Below are positions 24,600 to 33,758 of a stretch of DNA of 64,000 nucleotides, piece by piece. The position numbers were made by a program, and so were the translations under genes. Source of the DNA: Chryseobacterium sp. T16E-39. GTDB taxonomy: Bacteria > Bacteroidota > Bacteroidia > Flavobacteriales > Weeksellaceae. The notes beneath the pieces are model-generated. The model was not told the DNA's origin, searched no databases, and worked only from the letters and a program-made list of their open reading frames with translations. Location: contig NZ_CP022282.1 of the NCBI RefSeq assembly GCF_002216065.1, positions 3,534,001 to 3,598,000 of the forward strand. The letters run 5' to 3'. Position 1 is the first letter of the stretch, and each line of letters opens with the position of its first letter.

Positions 24600-24620
24600 T
24601 TATTTGTGTATTTATAGCTT

Positions 24621-25553
24621 CTATACAAAACTATTATTTTGTTTTTTTATCTGATATTTTTGTTTAATTGTACGTTGGCTCCATTTAATAGCATGATATA
24701 ATTTTCTTGGCGTAAAAGAAAACTTCGACAAAACATTATAAAAAAAGTAACCTGCACTGGCCTTAAAAAAATCAAACTTAGAAATAACATTCGAATAACT
24801 CATTAACGTATAATAAAAATAACTGTTAAGTTTCAGATTACTATAATCTGAATTGTATTTTTTTATAAATGGAATAATGGCAAAGTCCTTTTTCATGACT
24901 TCGGATGTTACATTTTTTGAAATACTGGCACTAAACTGCCTATAAGTGCTCATTTCCTCGGGGAGTATTTTTATTTTGCCATAGCAGCCTGCTAATAAAT
25001 AAAGACATCTGTCTGCTGAAATAATGTCTGTTGGGAAATCATCTTTTAAAATGTCCTTTCTGAAAAAGAAAGTGGAGGTCTGGCATATTTTTAAATCCGT
25101 TAAATCATCTTTTGATAATTCGTCTCCGGGATGATCGGAAAAACGGTGACTGGGAGTAGGGGTGTCTTCATATATGACTTTGGAATCCGTTCCTACAGCT
25201 GAAAAATTAGAGTGTGATTCCAAAAAATCAAATTGCTGTTGAATTTTTGAAGAATTAATCCAAAGATCATCACCATCTAAAATAGCGATATATTTTCCTG
25301 AAGCTTTTGAAAAAGAGAATAATGTATTTTTTACATATCCTAAATTGGGAACATTGTTAAAATACTTTATACGATCTCCTTTTGGGTGGGTGTTGATTAA
25401 ATCCTGAATTACAGATTCTGTGTTATCCGGAGAATTATCATTACACACAATAATTTCGTAGGTACCGGAAAATTCCTGAGCGAAAATACTCTCAAGACAT
25501 TCTTTGATATACCTTTCATGCTTATATGTTGTAATGCAGATGCTTATGTCCAT
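24621..25553 (-). CDS. GT2 family glycosyltransferase
   Basis: A 310-residue GT-A fold transferase. It starts 'MDISICITTYKHERYIKECLESIFAQ', then 'IIVCNDNSPDNTESVI', 'PNLGYVKNTLFSFSKASGKYIAILDGDDLW' with D-G-D-D as the metal motif. The C-terminal 90 residues are rich in aromatic and basic residues ('KASAGYFFYNVLSKFSF', 'KWSQRTIKQKYQIKKQ') and could lie on the membrane. It is nine bases downstream of another GT2 gene. 'KYIAILDGDDLWINSSKI' resembles transferases of capsule loci; the sugar is unknown. Confidence 0.9.
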   Translation of the reverse strand: MDISICITTYKHERYIKECLESIFAQEFSGTYEIIVCNDNSPDNTESVIQDLINTHPKGDRIKYFNNVPNLGYVKNTLFSFSKASGKYIAILDGDDLWINSSKIQQQFDFLESHSNFSAVGTDSKVIYEDTPTPSHRFSDHPGDELSKDDLTDLKICQTSTFFFRKDILKDDFPTDIISADRCLYLLAGCYGKIKILPEEMSTYRQFSASISKNVTSEVMKKDFAIIPFIKKYNSDYSNLKLNSYFYYTLMSYSNVISKFDFFKASAGYFFYNVLSKFSFTPRKLYHAIKWSQRTIKQKYQIKKQNNSFV

Positions 25554-25562
25554 GTAATTCTT

Positions 25563-26498
25563 TTAGATTATGAATAAATCAGTCAACTTAAGATCTAAAT
25601 ATTTATGACGGATACATTTCGCCATGTATATTTTTTTATCAACGAAATTCATTGTATTTAAATACAAATTCCTGTATTTAATGAATAATGAATATATTTC
25701 AGTTTTGTTTAATTCTTCTTCAGGATTTATTTCCTGGAATCTTTCGATAGCCTTTAAATAGGGCCAGACATGGTCCTTGAAATATTGCTGACTCTTTGAA
25801 ATATTTTCTGTGTTTTGATTTTCTTCGGATTTATATCTTAAACCATATACCTGTCCGGGATGTAATCTGTAAGTAGATAAAGCTTTAGGAATAAATCCCA
25901 ATTTATTTTTAATACTTAATTTTTGAACGATAAAATAATCGTGGGCAATAGGGAAATTTCTAATCTTATATTTTTCCAAAGCCGTCTTTCTTACAGCAAG
26001 TGCACAACCTAAGATAAAGCTGCCCTTATTAACGAGGGAAACAAAAAGATTATTTCTCTGGATATCTTTAATAACGTCATCATAAGTGATATGTTTCCAG
26101 TTTAAATATGATGGTTGTATGGTTTCGCCATCCATTAATTGTAAATCATGGAATACTCCGTCGAATTGCGGATTGTTATTGAAAAAACGAACAGTTTCCT
26201 CTACCTTGTCCTTGCTCCAAACATCATCCTGATCACTGATGATAATGATTTCATGAGTACAAAGAAATATTGCTTTTTCGAAATTTTTTATAAATCCCAG
26301 ATTATTTTCACTCCTGAATATTTTTATCTGAGGATATTTTTTCTGATAGTCATTAAGAATTTCAATTGTCCGGTCAGAAGATCCATCATCACAAACAATA
26401 AGTTCATCAGGCAGCAGAGTTTGATCCAGAATTGTATCTAACTGCTGTGATAAATATTTTTCTCCATTATAGGTGCATAATGCTACTGATACTTTCAT
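25563..26498 (-). CDS. GT2 glycosyltransferase, SDQDDVW type
   Basis: A 311-residue GT2 protein. 'MKVSVALCTYNGEKYLSQQLDTILDQT', 'ELIVCDDGSSDRTIEIL' and 'IIISDQDDVWSKDKVEE' mark the branch that includes many O-antigen rhamnosyl- and deoxysugar transferases. 'LAVRKTALEKYKIRNFPIAHDYF' is the typical acceptor-side block. Its ATG overlaps the end of its upstream neighbour by four bases (ATGA), so the two GT2 genes are translationally coupled. Donor specificity is not provable here, although a dTDP-6-deoxysugar would suit both the branch and the locus. Confidence 0.9.
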   Translation of the reverse strand: MKVSVALCTYNGEKYLSQQLDTILDQTLLPDELIVCDDGSSDRTIEILNDYQKKYPQIKIFRSENNLGFIKNFEKAIFLCTHEIIIISDQDDVWSKDKVEETVRFFNNNPQFDGVFHDLQLMDGETIQPSYLNWKHITYDDVIKDIQRNNLFVSLVNKGSFILGCALAVRKTALEKYKIRNFPIAHDYFIVQKLSIKNKLGFIPKALSTYRLHPGQVYGLRYKSEENQNTENISKSQQYFKDHVWPYLKAIERFQEINPEEELNKTEIYSLFIKYRNLYLNTMNFVDKKIYMAKCIRHKYLDLKLTDLFII

Positions 26499-27319
26499 AG
26501 CTTGAAAAAATTAAAAATTTTATTTGCTAAAAGATATCTTTTACTATTTAGAAGGGATCTCAGGTGACTATTTTCCGAAGTTAATTTTTTATTGTCATCA
26601 TATAAGCTTTCAAAACTTCCCAATTCCTTCGTAAAAAATTCTATATGTTTTCTATAAATGATATTATGAGTCTTTAATTTTTTATGATCACCATTTGCAG
26701 TCATTTCCTTGATCATGGATGTCTCTTTGATCCTATAAAAAAAGCCAATGTGTTTGAGTTGAAGTACTTCTCCACCATTTTTCAGAATAGAAATCCAAAA
26801 ATCCCAGTCTTCCCAGCCGTAAATTAAGCTGGTATCATAGCCTCCGGCTTGTACCCAATTTTCTCTGTTAAAAAAAGCTGTGCAAAAGATCATATTTTTT
26901 ACAGCCAGCGTTTTCCTGCTGTAAACAGGAAGCTCCCATTTCCCATGTTCAGATCCAAACTTTTCAGCTTCACAATAAACGACAGTATATCCTTTGTCGA
27001 ATTCTTTTTCTGCCAATTCCAGATATTGATTGCTTACTTTATCATCGGCGTCCAGAGGTAATATCCAAGTGCCCTTTGCAATTTCTATTCCGGCATTTCT
27101 CGCAGAAGACAGCCCTCCATTTTCTTTATAAAGATATTGAAAACGAAGATCTTTCTGAATCCATTTTTCCACTACCTCTTCCGTGTTATCTGGCGAACCA
27201 TCATTTACGATGATGCATTCCCAGTTCTGATAAGTCTGATCAAGAACGGATTGAAGGCATTCATCAAGATATTGAGCCTGATTGTAACAAGGAACGATGA
27301 TGGAAATTTTTGGATCCAT
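26495..27319 (-). CDS. GT2 family glycosyltransferase
   Basis: A 274-residue GT-A fold transferase. It starts 'PKISIIVPCYNQAQYLDECLQSVLDQT', has 'CIIVNDGSPDNTEEVV', 'NGGLSSARNAGIEIAKGTWILPLDADD' with the DADD metal motif, and 'YDTSLIYGWEDWDFWISIL', where the ED and DW residues mark the catalytic side. It is a compact, single-domain GT2. It ends four bases inside the next gene and starts three bases after its own upstream neighbour, so it is firmly part of one operon. Sugar unknown. Confidence 0.91.
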   Translation of the reverse strand: MDPKISIIVPCYNQAQYLDECLQSVLDQTYQNWECIIVNDGSPDNTEEVVEKWIQKDLRFQYLYKENGGLSSARNAGIEIAKGTWILPLDADDKVSNQYLELAEKEFDKGYTVVYCEAEKFGSEHGKWELPVYSRKTLAVKNMIFCTAFFNRENWVQAGGYDTSLIYGWEDWDFWISILKNGGEVLQLKHIGFFYRIKETSMIKEMTANGDHKKLKTHNIIYRKHIEFFTKELGSFESLYDDNKKLTSENSHLRSLLNSKRYLLANKIFNFFKL

Positions 27320-27322
27320 TGT

Positions 27323-28222
27323 TTACATGATTTTATTTAAAAATTTATAGAGAGACACCGGAACTTTATACTGCAATGCAATACTTAATCTTTTTATATT
27401 AAAAGGATATTTTTTGTAAGCTTCAATATACTGTGAAGATATCTTTTCTCCGGCGATATACTTTTTCTGGGTTATACCATTTAATTTATCTTTTACATCT
27501 CCATCCTTATCAAACATCATTTGAAGGATTAGGGTTTCTATATCAATTCTCTCTTTTTTAGAAGAAGAAAGATTGGAGTCATGAATTCTGTAATAGGCTA
27601 ATTTTTGAGGAATATAGGCGATATAGTAAAGAGCGTTGATCTTTAACCATCTAAAGTAATCCTCTACAATAAAATCAGATTTATATTCTCCTGTTTTTGT
27701 GAGCGCTTCCTTTCGCATAACAACAGTCAGAGCTGCTATTCTATTTCCCTTAATTAACTGTTTTCTAAAAATATCTTTATCAATATTCCCAAGAGAATCA
27801 TAATCTGCAATATCCGCGATCCTATTTGAATTTTCATCTACTCCATAAGTGTCTGTAAATACCATTCCAAAATCATCACCTAATTTTTCTAATTCGTCAA
27901 CACTCTTTTCTATAGCTTCAGGGTGAAGAAAATCATCAGCAGCAATCAATTTTATATACTTACCTTTTGCAAGTTTAATACATTCGTTAAGCATCTCTGC
28001 CAAACCCGTATTCTTAGAATGAAATTTTTTTTCTGCTAAAAAATTATTATCAGATAACCAATTTTCAAAGATTGAGACAGAGTTATCTTGTGATGCATCA
28101 TCTCCTACGATCAATTGGATATTACTATACGTTTGATTTTTTATACTGTCCAGACATTCTTTAATATAAGAAGAATGATTATAAGAAATGACAACAACAG
28201 TTACTAAGGGAAGCTCCATCAT
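27323..28222 (-). CDS. GT2 family glycosyltransferase
   Basis: A 299-residue GT-A fold transferase. 'PLVTVVVISYNHSSYIKECLDSIKNQT', 'LIVGDDASQDNSVSIF' and 'LNECIKLAKGKYIKLIAADDFLHPEAIEKSV' give the nucleotide-binding region; the metal motif is the atypical A-A-D-D. 'DFIVEDYFRWLKINALY' and 'AYYRIHDSNLS' complete the family pattern. Its ATG overlaps the stop of the aminotransferase by one base (TAATG), and a second ATG follows directly. Coupling to the aminotransferase suggests, without proving, that it transfers the amino-sugar made by the adjacent enzymes. Confidence 0.9.
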   Translation of the reverse strand: MMELPLVTVVVISYNHSSYIKECLDSIKNQTYSNIQLIVGDDASQDNSVSIFENWLSDNNFLAEKKFHSKNTGLAEMLNECIKLAKGKYIKLIAADDFLHPEAIEKSVDELEKLGDDFGMVFTDTYGVDENSNRIADIADYDSLGNIDKDIFRKQLIKGNRIAALTVVMRKEALTKTGEYKSDFIVEDYFRWLKINALYYIAYIPQKLAYYRIHDSNLSSSKKERIDIETLILQMMFDKDGDVKDKLNGITQKKYIAGEKISSQYIEAYKKYPFNIKRLSIALQYKVPVSLYKFLNKIM

Positions 28223-29322
28223 TAATATTCATTTAGAGCCTTAATAATAGTGTCAATTTCTTCGTCTCTTAAAACAGAAGAGATCGGTAAACTTAATACT
28301 TCTCTATGTATTTTTTCACTAATAGGAAAAGAAAGCATATTCATTTCTTTATAAGCCTCTTGATGATGAGGGGGAATAGGATAATGAATAATCGTGTGAA
28401 TTCCTTTTTCAGTTAAATAGGTCTGAAGTTCATCTCTGTTTTCAGTTCGTATTACGAAAACGTGCCAAACATGTTCTTTTTCGTTGGATGGATTTTCAGG
28501 TAAAATGATTTTTGGATTGGTGATCTCTTTGATAAATCTTTTAGCAATTTCCCTACGGGCATCATTTTCTTCATGGATATATTTTAATTTTATATCCAAT
28601 ACAGCTGCCTGTATCTCATCGAGTCTTGAGTTAAGACCTTTGTATATATTGACATATTTTTGGTTTGATCCGTAATTTCCTAAAGCACGAATAGTTTCAA
28701 ATAACTCTTTGTTGCTGGTCGTCACAGCACCCGCATCTCCCAAAGCACCAAGGTTCTTTCCCGGATAAAAACTAAATCCTGCAGCATCCCCAAGGTTTCC
28801 AGATTTTATATTATTCCATTCTGCGCCAATTGCCTGAGCATTATCCTCTACAATTTTTAATTGGTGTTTTTCTGCAAGACGTTGTAATTCTTCTGAGAAA
28901 ATAATTCTTCCTTGTAGGTGAACGATAAGAATTGCTTTGGTTTTTGACGTGATTTTTTCTTCAATTTTTGAAATATCAATATTATAAGTATTGATTTCCG
29001 GTTCAACCAAAACTGGCACTAATCCATTGTCAGATAAGGCAAGAATAGAGGCAATATATGTATTGGCAGGGACAATTACTTCATCGCCCGGCTTCATAAT
29101 TCCCAATTCTATATAAGCGCGAAATATTAAACGTAATGCGTCTAAACCATTTGCTACTCCTAAAGCGTATTTTGAACCAATATAATTGGTTAAGTTGGCT
29201 TCAAAATTTTTAAGCTCATTTCCTAATAGATACCACCCGCTTCGAAAAACTTCCAGAAGCTTATTTTCAATTTCTTCTTGATATTTTAGGTTTATCTTTT
29301 TTAAATCTAAAAAACTAATCAT
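28222..29322 (-). CDS. DegT/DnrJ/EryC1 aminotransferase, FdtB/QdtB-like
   Basis: A 366-residue PLP enzyme. '[19 protein letters not shown]' is the family start; '[14 protein letters not shown]', '[18 protein letters not shown]', '[13 protein letters not shown]' and '[18 protein letters not shown]' follow, the last holding the PLP-binding Lys189. It fits dTDP-3-keto-6-deoxyhexose 3-aminotransferases (FdtB, QdtB). I chose the ATG at 29322, eight bases inside the upstream gene; an ATG at 29334 adds only four residues. The 3,4-ketoisomerase and the beta-helix acetyltransferase of the same pathway are directly upstream. Product is probably a dTDP-3-amino-3,6-dideoxyhexose; galacto or gluco form is not decided. 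Confidence 0.88.
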   Translation of the reverse strand: MISFLDLKKINLKYQEEIENKLLEVFRSGWYLLGNELKNFEANLTNYIGSKYALGVANGLDALRLIFRAYIELGIMKPGDEVIVPANTYIASILALSDNGLVPVLVEPEINTYNIDISKIEEKITSKTKAILIVHLQGRIIFSEELQRLAEKHQLKIVEDNAQAIGAEWNNIKSGNLGDAAGFSFYPGKNLGALGDAGAVTTSNKELFETIRALGNYGSNQKYVNIYKGLNSRLDEIQAAVLDIKLKYIHEENDARREIAKRFIKEITNPKIILPENPSNEKEHVWHVFVIRTENRDELQTYLTEKGIHTIIHYPIPPHHQEAYKEMNMLSFPISEKIHREVLSLPISSVLRDEEIDTIIKALNEY

Positions 29323-30094
29323 TTTCGTAACCATTTTTTAATTTCCAATTCTCAAATCCTTCTTGTTCCCAAGGCATATTTCTGGAGAAGTTAATTGGCC
29401 AGGGGTAATGAGATGCGTCTGTTCCTTTTAACTTAAGATCACGAACATCTTTTATTCTTTTAGCTGGATTTCCTATAACCAAAGAATAATCTTCATATTT
29501 TCCACCTACCAATGACTGAGCTCCAACGAGACAGTGTTTTCCTATTTCTGTGGCAGGAAGCAAAACAGTTCCTACAGCAATTTGAGAAAAATCACCAACG
29601 GTTGGCCCAATACATACATCTGAAGGTGGGGTAGGGTCGTTCGTAAAAACAACATATGGATAGATGAAAACATAGTTTCCTATTTTAGACTTTTGTCCTA
29701 TGTGTACATTACTATGTAGCCAACAGCTATCTCCAAATTCAACATGTCCTTGTATATCAGAAACTGTTCCAACTCTACAGTTATTTCCGAATTTAGAATT
29801 TTCCCGGATCGTTACACGGTGACCGGTTGAAAATTTCTTTCCAAAGCTGGAACCTGCATATATAATAGAATGGCTTCTTATAAAAGCTTCTTCTGCTATA
29901 ATAGTTTTGGGGTTTTCATAATTACTATTAAAATAATAATCATTTAATGGTTCACCTATTACACAATCATTACAAATAATTGAATTGTCACCAATGATCA
30001 CATTATCGTATATAACTGTATTGTCACCTATTTTTACGTTTTTACCTATTGTAGCTTTTTCGCTAATATATACATTGATATTGTTGAACTTCAT
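29315..30094 (-). CDS. Beta-helix N-acetyltransferase, QdtC/FdtC-like
   Basis: A 259-residue acyltransferase made almost wholly of hexapeptide repeats: '[26 protein letters not shown]', '[19 protein letters not shown]', '[26 protein letters not shown]' and '[24 protein letters not shown]'. The 'FTNDPTPP' loop and the total length match sugar-nucleotide N-acetyltransferases of the QdtC type, which are much longer than the 185-residue O-acetyltransferases elsewhere in the locus. It most likely acetylates the 3-amino group of the dTDP-sugar using acetyl-CoA. It lies between the isomerase and the aminotransferase, overlapping the latter by eight bases. Confidence 0.85.
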   Translation of the reverse strand: MKFNNINVYISEKATIGKNVKIGDNTVIYDNVIIGDNSIICNDCVIGEPLNDYYFNSNYENPKTIIAEEAFIRSHSIIYAGSSFGKKFSTGHRVTIRENSKFGNNCRVGTVSDIQGHVEFGDSCWLHSNVHIGQKSKIGNYVFIYPYVVFTNDPTPPSDVCIGPTVGDFSQIAVGTVLLPATEIGKHCLVGAQSLVGGKYEDYSLVIGNPAKRIKDVRDLKLKGTDASHYPWPINFSRNMPWEQEGFENWKLKNGYEND

Positions 30095-30130
30095 ACTTAA
30101 TATATGTTTTTTGTTATGGTAGCTTGGTGT

Positions 30131-30526
30131 TTAGTAATCTTTAAAATCTGCGTAGTCTCTAAAATAATCGTTTTCATCATAAAACTGTGAAGCTAAACAT
30201 AATAGAACAGCATTATGTGAAAATTTGATGTCTCTCCAAATTAATTTAGGAATATATAACCCTTGTGAAGGATTGTCAAGGATAAAAGTTTCTTTGTTTC
30301 CTTCCTTATCTTCAATATTAAATTCTATCATGCCTGAAACGGCAAATATTATTTGTTCAAGGTTTTTATGAGCGTGTCCTCCTCGCATAATATCCTGAGG
30401 AGTATAATAAGTCCAATATACTCGCTTAATTTCAAACGGAATGTTTTTAAGGTTCTCAGCTACAGTGATAAAGCCTAGTGACGAGCTACCTATCTTTTCT
30501 AAATTAAAATATTGCACTTTATTCAT
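30131..30526 (-). CDS. dTDP-4-keto-6-deoxyglucose 3,4-ketoisomerase (FdtA/QdtA-like)
   Basis: A 131-residue cupin. 'FEIKRVYWTYYTPQDIMRGGHAHKNLEQIIFAVSG' contains the His51-x-His53 pair and the R-G-G-H-A-H-K signature of FdtA/QdtA isomerases; 'PSQGLYIPKLIWRDIKFS' and 'LCLASQFYDENDYFRDYADF' are also diagnostic. The enzyme moves the keto group of dTDP-4-keto-6-deoxyglucose from C4 to C3, which the DegT aminotransferase then aminates. The galacto (FdtA) and gluco (QdtA) versions differ by few residues and I cannot separate them. It follows the exporter ATPase gene by six bases. Confidence 0.9.
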   Translation of the reverse strand: MNKVQYFNLEKIGSSSLGFITVAENLKNIPFEIKRVYWTYYTPQDIMRGGHAHKNLEQIIFAVSGMIEFNIEDKEGNKETFILDNPSQGLYIPKLIWRDIKFSHNAVLLCLASQFYDENDYFRDYADFKDY

Positions 30527-30532
30527 TGCTAC

Positions 30533-31786
30533 CTATTTTATATCATAATTAAAATTGGGCCTAATAATTCCCGGTAAAGCATTAATGTTTTTTCCCATTT
30601 TAACATTCTCAATCTCAAATCCAATTAATTCATTAGCAATAAAAAGAGGGATCTTTTGGTCTTCTCCGAACATGAGCTTAAAATAATAATTACCTGTGTT
30701 TAATAAGTTTGCAGGAAGTTCAAACTCCACCATATATTCTTTTCTTTGCGAATTATTATTCGTTGTAATAAAGGCTCCTGTATGAAAAACAACTACTTCT
30801 TCATAAGTTCTCAACTCAAAAGTAGTATCAAGGTTAATATTTTCTTTAAAATTATAGAACCTCAATTTTATTTTTATACCAGATTCAATGTCTAAAAATT
30901 GTCCTGTTATTGGTTTTGCCGAAAATTCTAAAATTCTAATATTTTCATTTCCCAGGGCTGTCTCTAGTGAGCCTTCATGAATATAGCTGCTTTGTCTCTC
31001 AGAATTTTTTTGATATTCTGTAATGGTCTCTATAATATTTCCTGCATAATCTAGTCTACCCTGATTCAATAAAATCCCACTTCTACAAAGTTCTTTTATT
31101 GCGGTCATATTATGGCTTACAAATAAAATAGTTCTTCCTTCTCCTTTGGTAACATCTCCCATTTTACCGAGACATTTTTTTTGAAAATCAGCATCTCCCA
31201 CAGCAAGTACTTCATCTACAATTAGGATTTCTGATTCCAGATGGGCTGCTACAGCGAAGGCAAGACGGACGTACATTCCTGATGAATATCTTTTGACAGG
31301 TGTGTCGATGTATCTTTCTACACCAGAAAAATCCACGATTTCGTCAAATTTACGTTTGATTTCCTTGCGGGTCATTCCTAAAATTGCACCATTTAGAAAA
31401 ACATTTTCCCGCCCTGTCATTTCAGGATGGAAACCCGTTCCCACCTCTAATAGGGATGCAATCCTTCCCTGGGTGTATATTTTCCCTGTAGTAGGTTTAG
31501 TTACTTTACTTAAAAGTTTTAATAAGGTGGATTTACCTGCGCCATTACGACCAATGATTCCTACGGCATCCCCTTGTTCGACTTCGAAATCGATATCACG
31601 AAGGGACCATACATATTCAGAATCACCTTTTGTTGTTCTGTCATTGGAATCACCAATTTTTAAATAAGGATCCTCTTTTCCTCTCACACTATGCCAGAAT
31701 CTATTAAGGTCATGAGAAAGAGTTCCCGTACCCACTTGTCCTAAACGGTACTGTTTTGATATGTTTTCAGCTTTTAAAGCCAGCAT
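30533..31786 (-). CDS. wzt: Polysaccharide ABC exporter ATPase with C-terminal Wzt domain
   Basis: A 417-residue protein. Residues 1-255 form the ABC ATPase: Walker A 'GRNGAGKST' at 79-87, signature 'RYSSGMYVRLAFA', Walker B 'ILIVDEVLAVGD', and the switch His in 'LFVSHNMTA'. Residues 275-417 form a beta-rich domain like the Wzt C-terminal carbohydrate-binding domain ('IESGIKIKLRFYNFKENI', 'VVFHTGAF'), which in O-antigen systems recognises the capped end of the finished glycan. It pairs with the Wzm permease 60 bases upstream. The long N-terminal loop before Walker A is typical of this transporter class. Confidence 0.92.
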   Translation of the reverse strand: MLALKAENISKQYRLGQVGTGTLSHDLNRFWHSVRGKEDPYLKIGDSNDRTTKGDSEYVWSLRDIDFEVEQGDAVGIIGRNGAGKSTLLKLLSKVTKPTTGKIYTQGRIASLLEVGTGFHPEMTGRENVFLNGAILGMTRKEIKRKFDEIVDFSGVERYIDTPVKRYSSGMYVRLAFAVAAHLESEILIVDEVLAVGDADFQKKCLGKMGDVTKGEGRTILFVSHNMTAIKELCRSGILLNQGRLDYAGNIIETITEYQKNSERQSSYIHEGSLETALGNENIRILEFSAKPITGQFLDIESGIKIKLRFYNFKENINLDTTFELRTYEEVVVFHTGAFITTNNNSQRKEYMVEFELPANLLNTGNYYFKLMFGEDQKIPLFIANELIGFEIENVKMGKNINALPGIIRPNFNYDIK

Positions 31787-31846
31787 TTTTTTTAATTTAA
31801 AAGTTAAACGTTTATTGTAGATTTCAACAGTTTTCTACTATTTAAA

Positions 31847-32695
31847 TTAAACAGTATCCATGAAAGTTTTTTCAACCCTGTTGAAAATTACAACTCCTAG
31901 TGCTAGAAGTACTAGAATTATACCAGTACTAATTCCTAACATGAGTGGAGAAAAGTTACCAACGCCCAGCCATGCATATTTAAAGCATTCGAAAATACCA
32001 GTTAGCGGATTATAGTAAGCTAGGCTTTTAAATCCAGAAGGAAGAGAAGATGTTGGATATATAACCGGAGTAGCGTACATATACAGACTTACTCCGAATC
32101 CAAGTAACATATTTAAATCCTTATATTTTGTAGTAAGTGAAGAAAAAATCATGCCGACACCTAATGCAAAAAGAGCCATAAGAATGACAAGAAAAGGAGT
32201 AGCAAGTATCCAAATATTGGGATGTGCTTCACCTTTAGCGAAATAATATGCCCAAACTATCAGGAACAGTAAGAATTGTACACCAAATTTCATTAGGTTT
32301 GAAATGACGATTGATAGAGGAGTAACAAGTCTAGGGAAATATACTTTTCCAAAGATACCTGCGTTTCCGGCAAAAGTATATGATGTACCTGTTAGTGAAG
32401 TGGAAAAATAATTCCAAAGGGTAATTCCTGCCAAATAGAATAACAATGGAGGAGCGCCATCAGTTGGTAATTTAGCTATTCTTCCGAAAACAATTAAATA
32501 AGTAATCGTAGTGAAAATAGGATTGATAAAAAACCAAATAGGTCCTAATATGGTTTGCTTAAAGCTTGATACAAAATCTCTCTTTACAAACATATAAATA
32601 AGATCTTTATATCTCCATACTTCTTTGAGCTTTAAATCAAATAAAGTATGATTAGCTTCAATAGTTTCTGTCCACTTTTGTTGTGGTTCATTCAT
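31847..32695 (-). CDS. wzm: Polysaccharide ABC exporter permease
   Basis: A 282-residue inner-membrane protein of the ABC-2 type with about six membrane segments. 'WRYKDLIYMFVKRDFVSSFKQTILGPIWFFINPIF' is the family N terminus, and 'VSLYMYATPVIYPTSSLP' with 'YYNPLTGIFECFKYAWLG' are classic Wzm blocks. With the ATPase it flips lipid-linked polysaccharide to the periplasm. A TAAATTTG element 16 bases upstream of the ATG starts the Wzm-led transcript, which would also carry wzt and the ketoisomerase. Confidence 0.93.
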   Translation of the reverse strand: MNEPQQKWTETIEANHTLFDLKLKEVWRYKDLIYMFVKRDFVSSFKQTILGPIWFFINPIFTTITYLIVFGRIAKLPTDGAPPLLFYLAGITLWNYFSTSLTGTSYTFAGNAGIFGKVYFPRLVTPLSIVISNLMKFGVQFLLFLIVWAYYFAKGEAHPNIWILATPFLVILMALFALGVGMIFSSLTTKYKDLNMLLGFGVSLYMYATPVIYPTSSLPSGFKSLAYYNPLTGIFECFKYAWLGVGNFSPLMLGISTGIILVLLALGVVIFNRVEKTFMDTV

Positions 32696-32711
32696 TTGTG
32701 TTAAGTTTTTG

Positions 32712-32719
32712 CAAATTTA
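32712..32719 (-). promoter_or_regulatory. Bacteroidota -7 element for wzm
   Basis: On the minus strand this reads TAAATTTG and ends 16 bases before the ATG at 32695. It lies downstream of the terminator that follows rfbA, so the exporter genes seem to start a new transcript. Confidence 0.5.
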
Positions 32720-32817
32720 TAATAATTAATTTTTTCATAGCTTATCATATTATGAATTATTATTCACGTAAAAACGAAAAATAAAAACTAATATATTGAT
32801 ATTTATTATTATAAACA

Positions 32818-32847
32818 AAAGCTGTAGCCCATGAAGACAACAGCTTT
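32818..32847 (-). terminator. Terminator after rfbA
   Basis: AAAGCTGT (32818-32825) pairs with ACAGCTTT (32840-32847). On the minus strand the hairpin is followed by a T-rich run, and it lies 22 bases after the rfbA stop. It separates ugd-rfbB-rfbA from the exporter group. Confidence 0.6.
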
Positions 32848-32868
32848 ATGAAATTTTTATGATAGGAA

Positions 32869-33732
32869 CTATTTATTTACAAGTTGAGTGAGATATTTTC
32901 CATATCCACTTTTTCCGTATTTTAATGCAGTGTTGAGTAGTTTTTCCTCGTCGATAAATTTATTCCGAAAGGCAATCTCCTCAATACATCCGATTTTAAA
33001 ACCTTGTCTTTTTTCAATAACGCTTACGAATTCTGAAGCATCATGAAGGGAGTCAAATGTTCCAGTATCAAGCCACGCTGTTCCTCTATCCAAAACTCCT
33101 ACCTCAAGTTTACCTTTTTTGAGATAAACATTATTTACGTCCGTAATTTCCAGCTCGCCACGAGGTGAAGGCTGTATGCTTTTAGCAATTTCTACGACTT
33201 CATTATCATAAAAATACAAACCGGGAACTGCATAATTTGATTTCGGATGAGTTGGTTTTTCTTCTATTGATACCGCTTTGAAATCTTTGTCGAATTCTAC
33301 TACTCCGTATCTTTCAGGATCTGAAACATGATAGGCGAAAACAACACCTCCGTCCGGATTGGTTTTATTTTTTAGTAAAGTTCCCATTTCCGAACCATAG
33401 AAAATATTATCACCAAGTACTAATGCTGCAGGATCATTTCCAATAAAAGCGTCCCCCAGAATGAATGCCTGTGCAAGACCATCCGGACTTGGCTGTACAA
33501 TATACTCTATATTACATCCTATCTGAGAACCGTCTCCCAATAGTTTAATAAATCCTTCCTGATCATGAGGGGTAGTAATAATAAGTATGTCTTTAATACC
33601 GGCTAATAATAAAGTTGATAGAGGGTAATAAATCATTGGTTTGTCATAAACCGGCATCAATTGCTTACTTACTGCAATTGTAAGGGGATAAAGTCTTGTT
33701 CCGGAACCTCCGGCAAGGATGATACCTTTCAT
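32869..33732 (-). CDS. rfbA: Glucose-1-phosphate thymidylyltransferase
   Basis: A 287-residue cytoplasmic nucleotidyltransferase that makes dTDP-glucose from dTTP and glucose-1-phosphate, the first step to dTDP-6-deoxysugars. '[18 protein letters not shown]' is the nucleotide-binding signature; '[20 protein letters not shown]', '[11 protein letters not shown]', '[10 protein letters not shown]' and '[20 protein letters not shown]' are RmlA blocks. The length is as in E. coli RmlA. It is 26 bases downstream of rfbB. No rfbC or rfbD is in the window, so rhamnose is not the evident end product here. Confidence 0.96.
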   Translation of the reverse strand: MKGIILAGGSGTRLYPLTIAVSKQLMPVYDKPMIYYPLSTLLLAGIKDILIITTPHDQEGFIKLLGDGSQIGCNIEYIVQPSPDGLAQAFILGDAFIGNDPAALVLGDNIFYGSEMGTLLKNKTNPDGGVVFAYHVSDPERYGVVEFDKDFKAVSIEEKPTHPKSNYAVPGLYFYDNEVVEIAKSIQPSPRGELEITDVNNVYLKKGKLEVGVLDRGTAWLDTGTFDSLHDASEFVSVIEKRQGFKIGCIEEIAFRNKFIDEEKLLNTALKYGKSGYGKYLTQLVNK

Positions 33733-33758
33733 CTGTTTTTGTAGTTTTTATTTATGGA

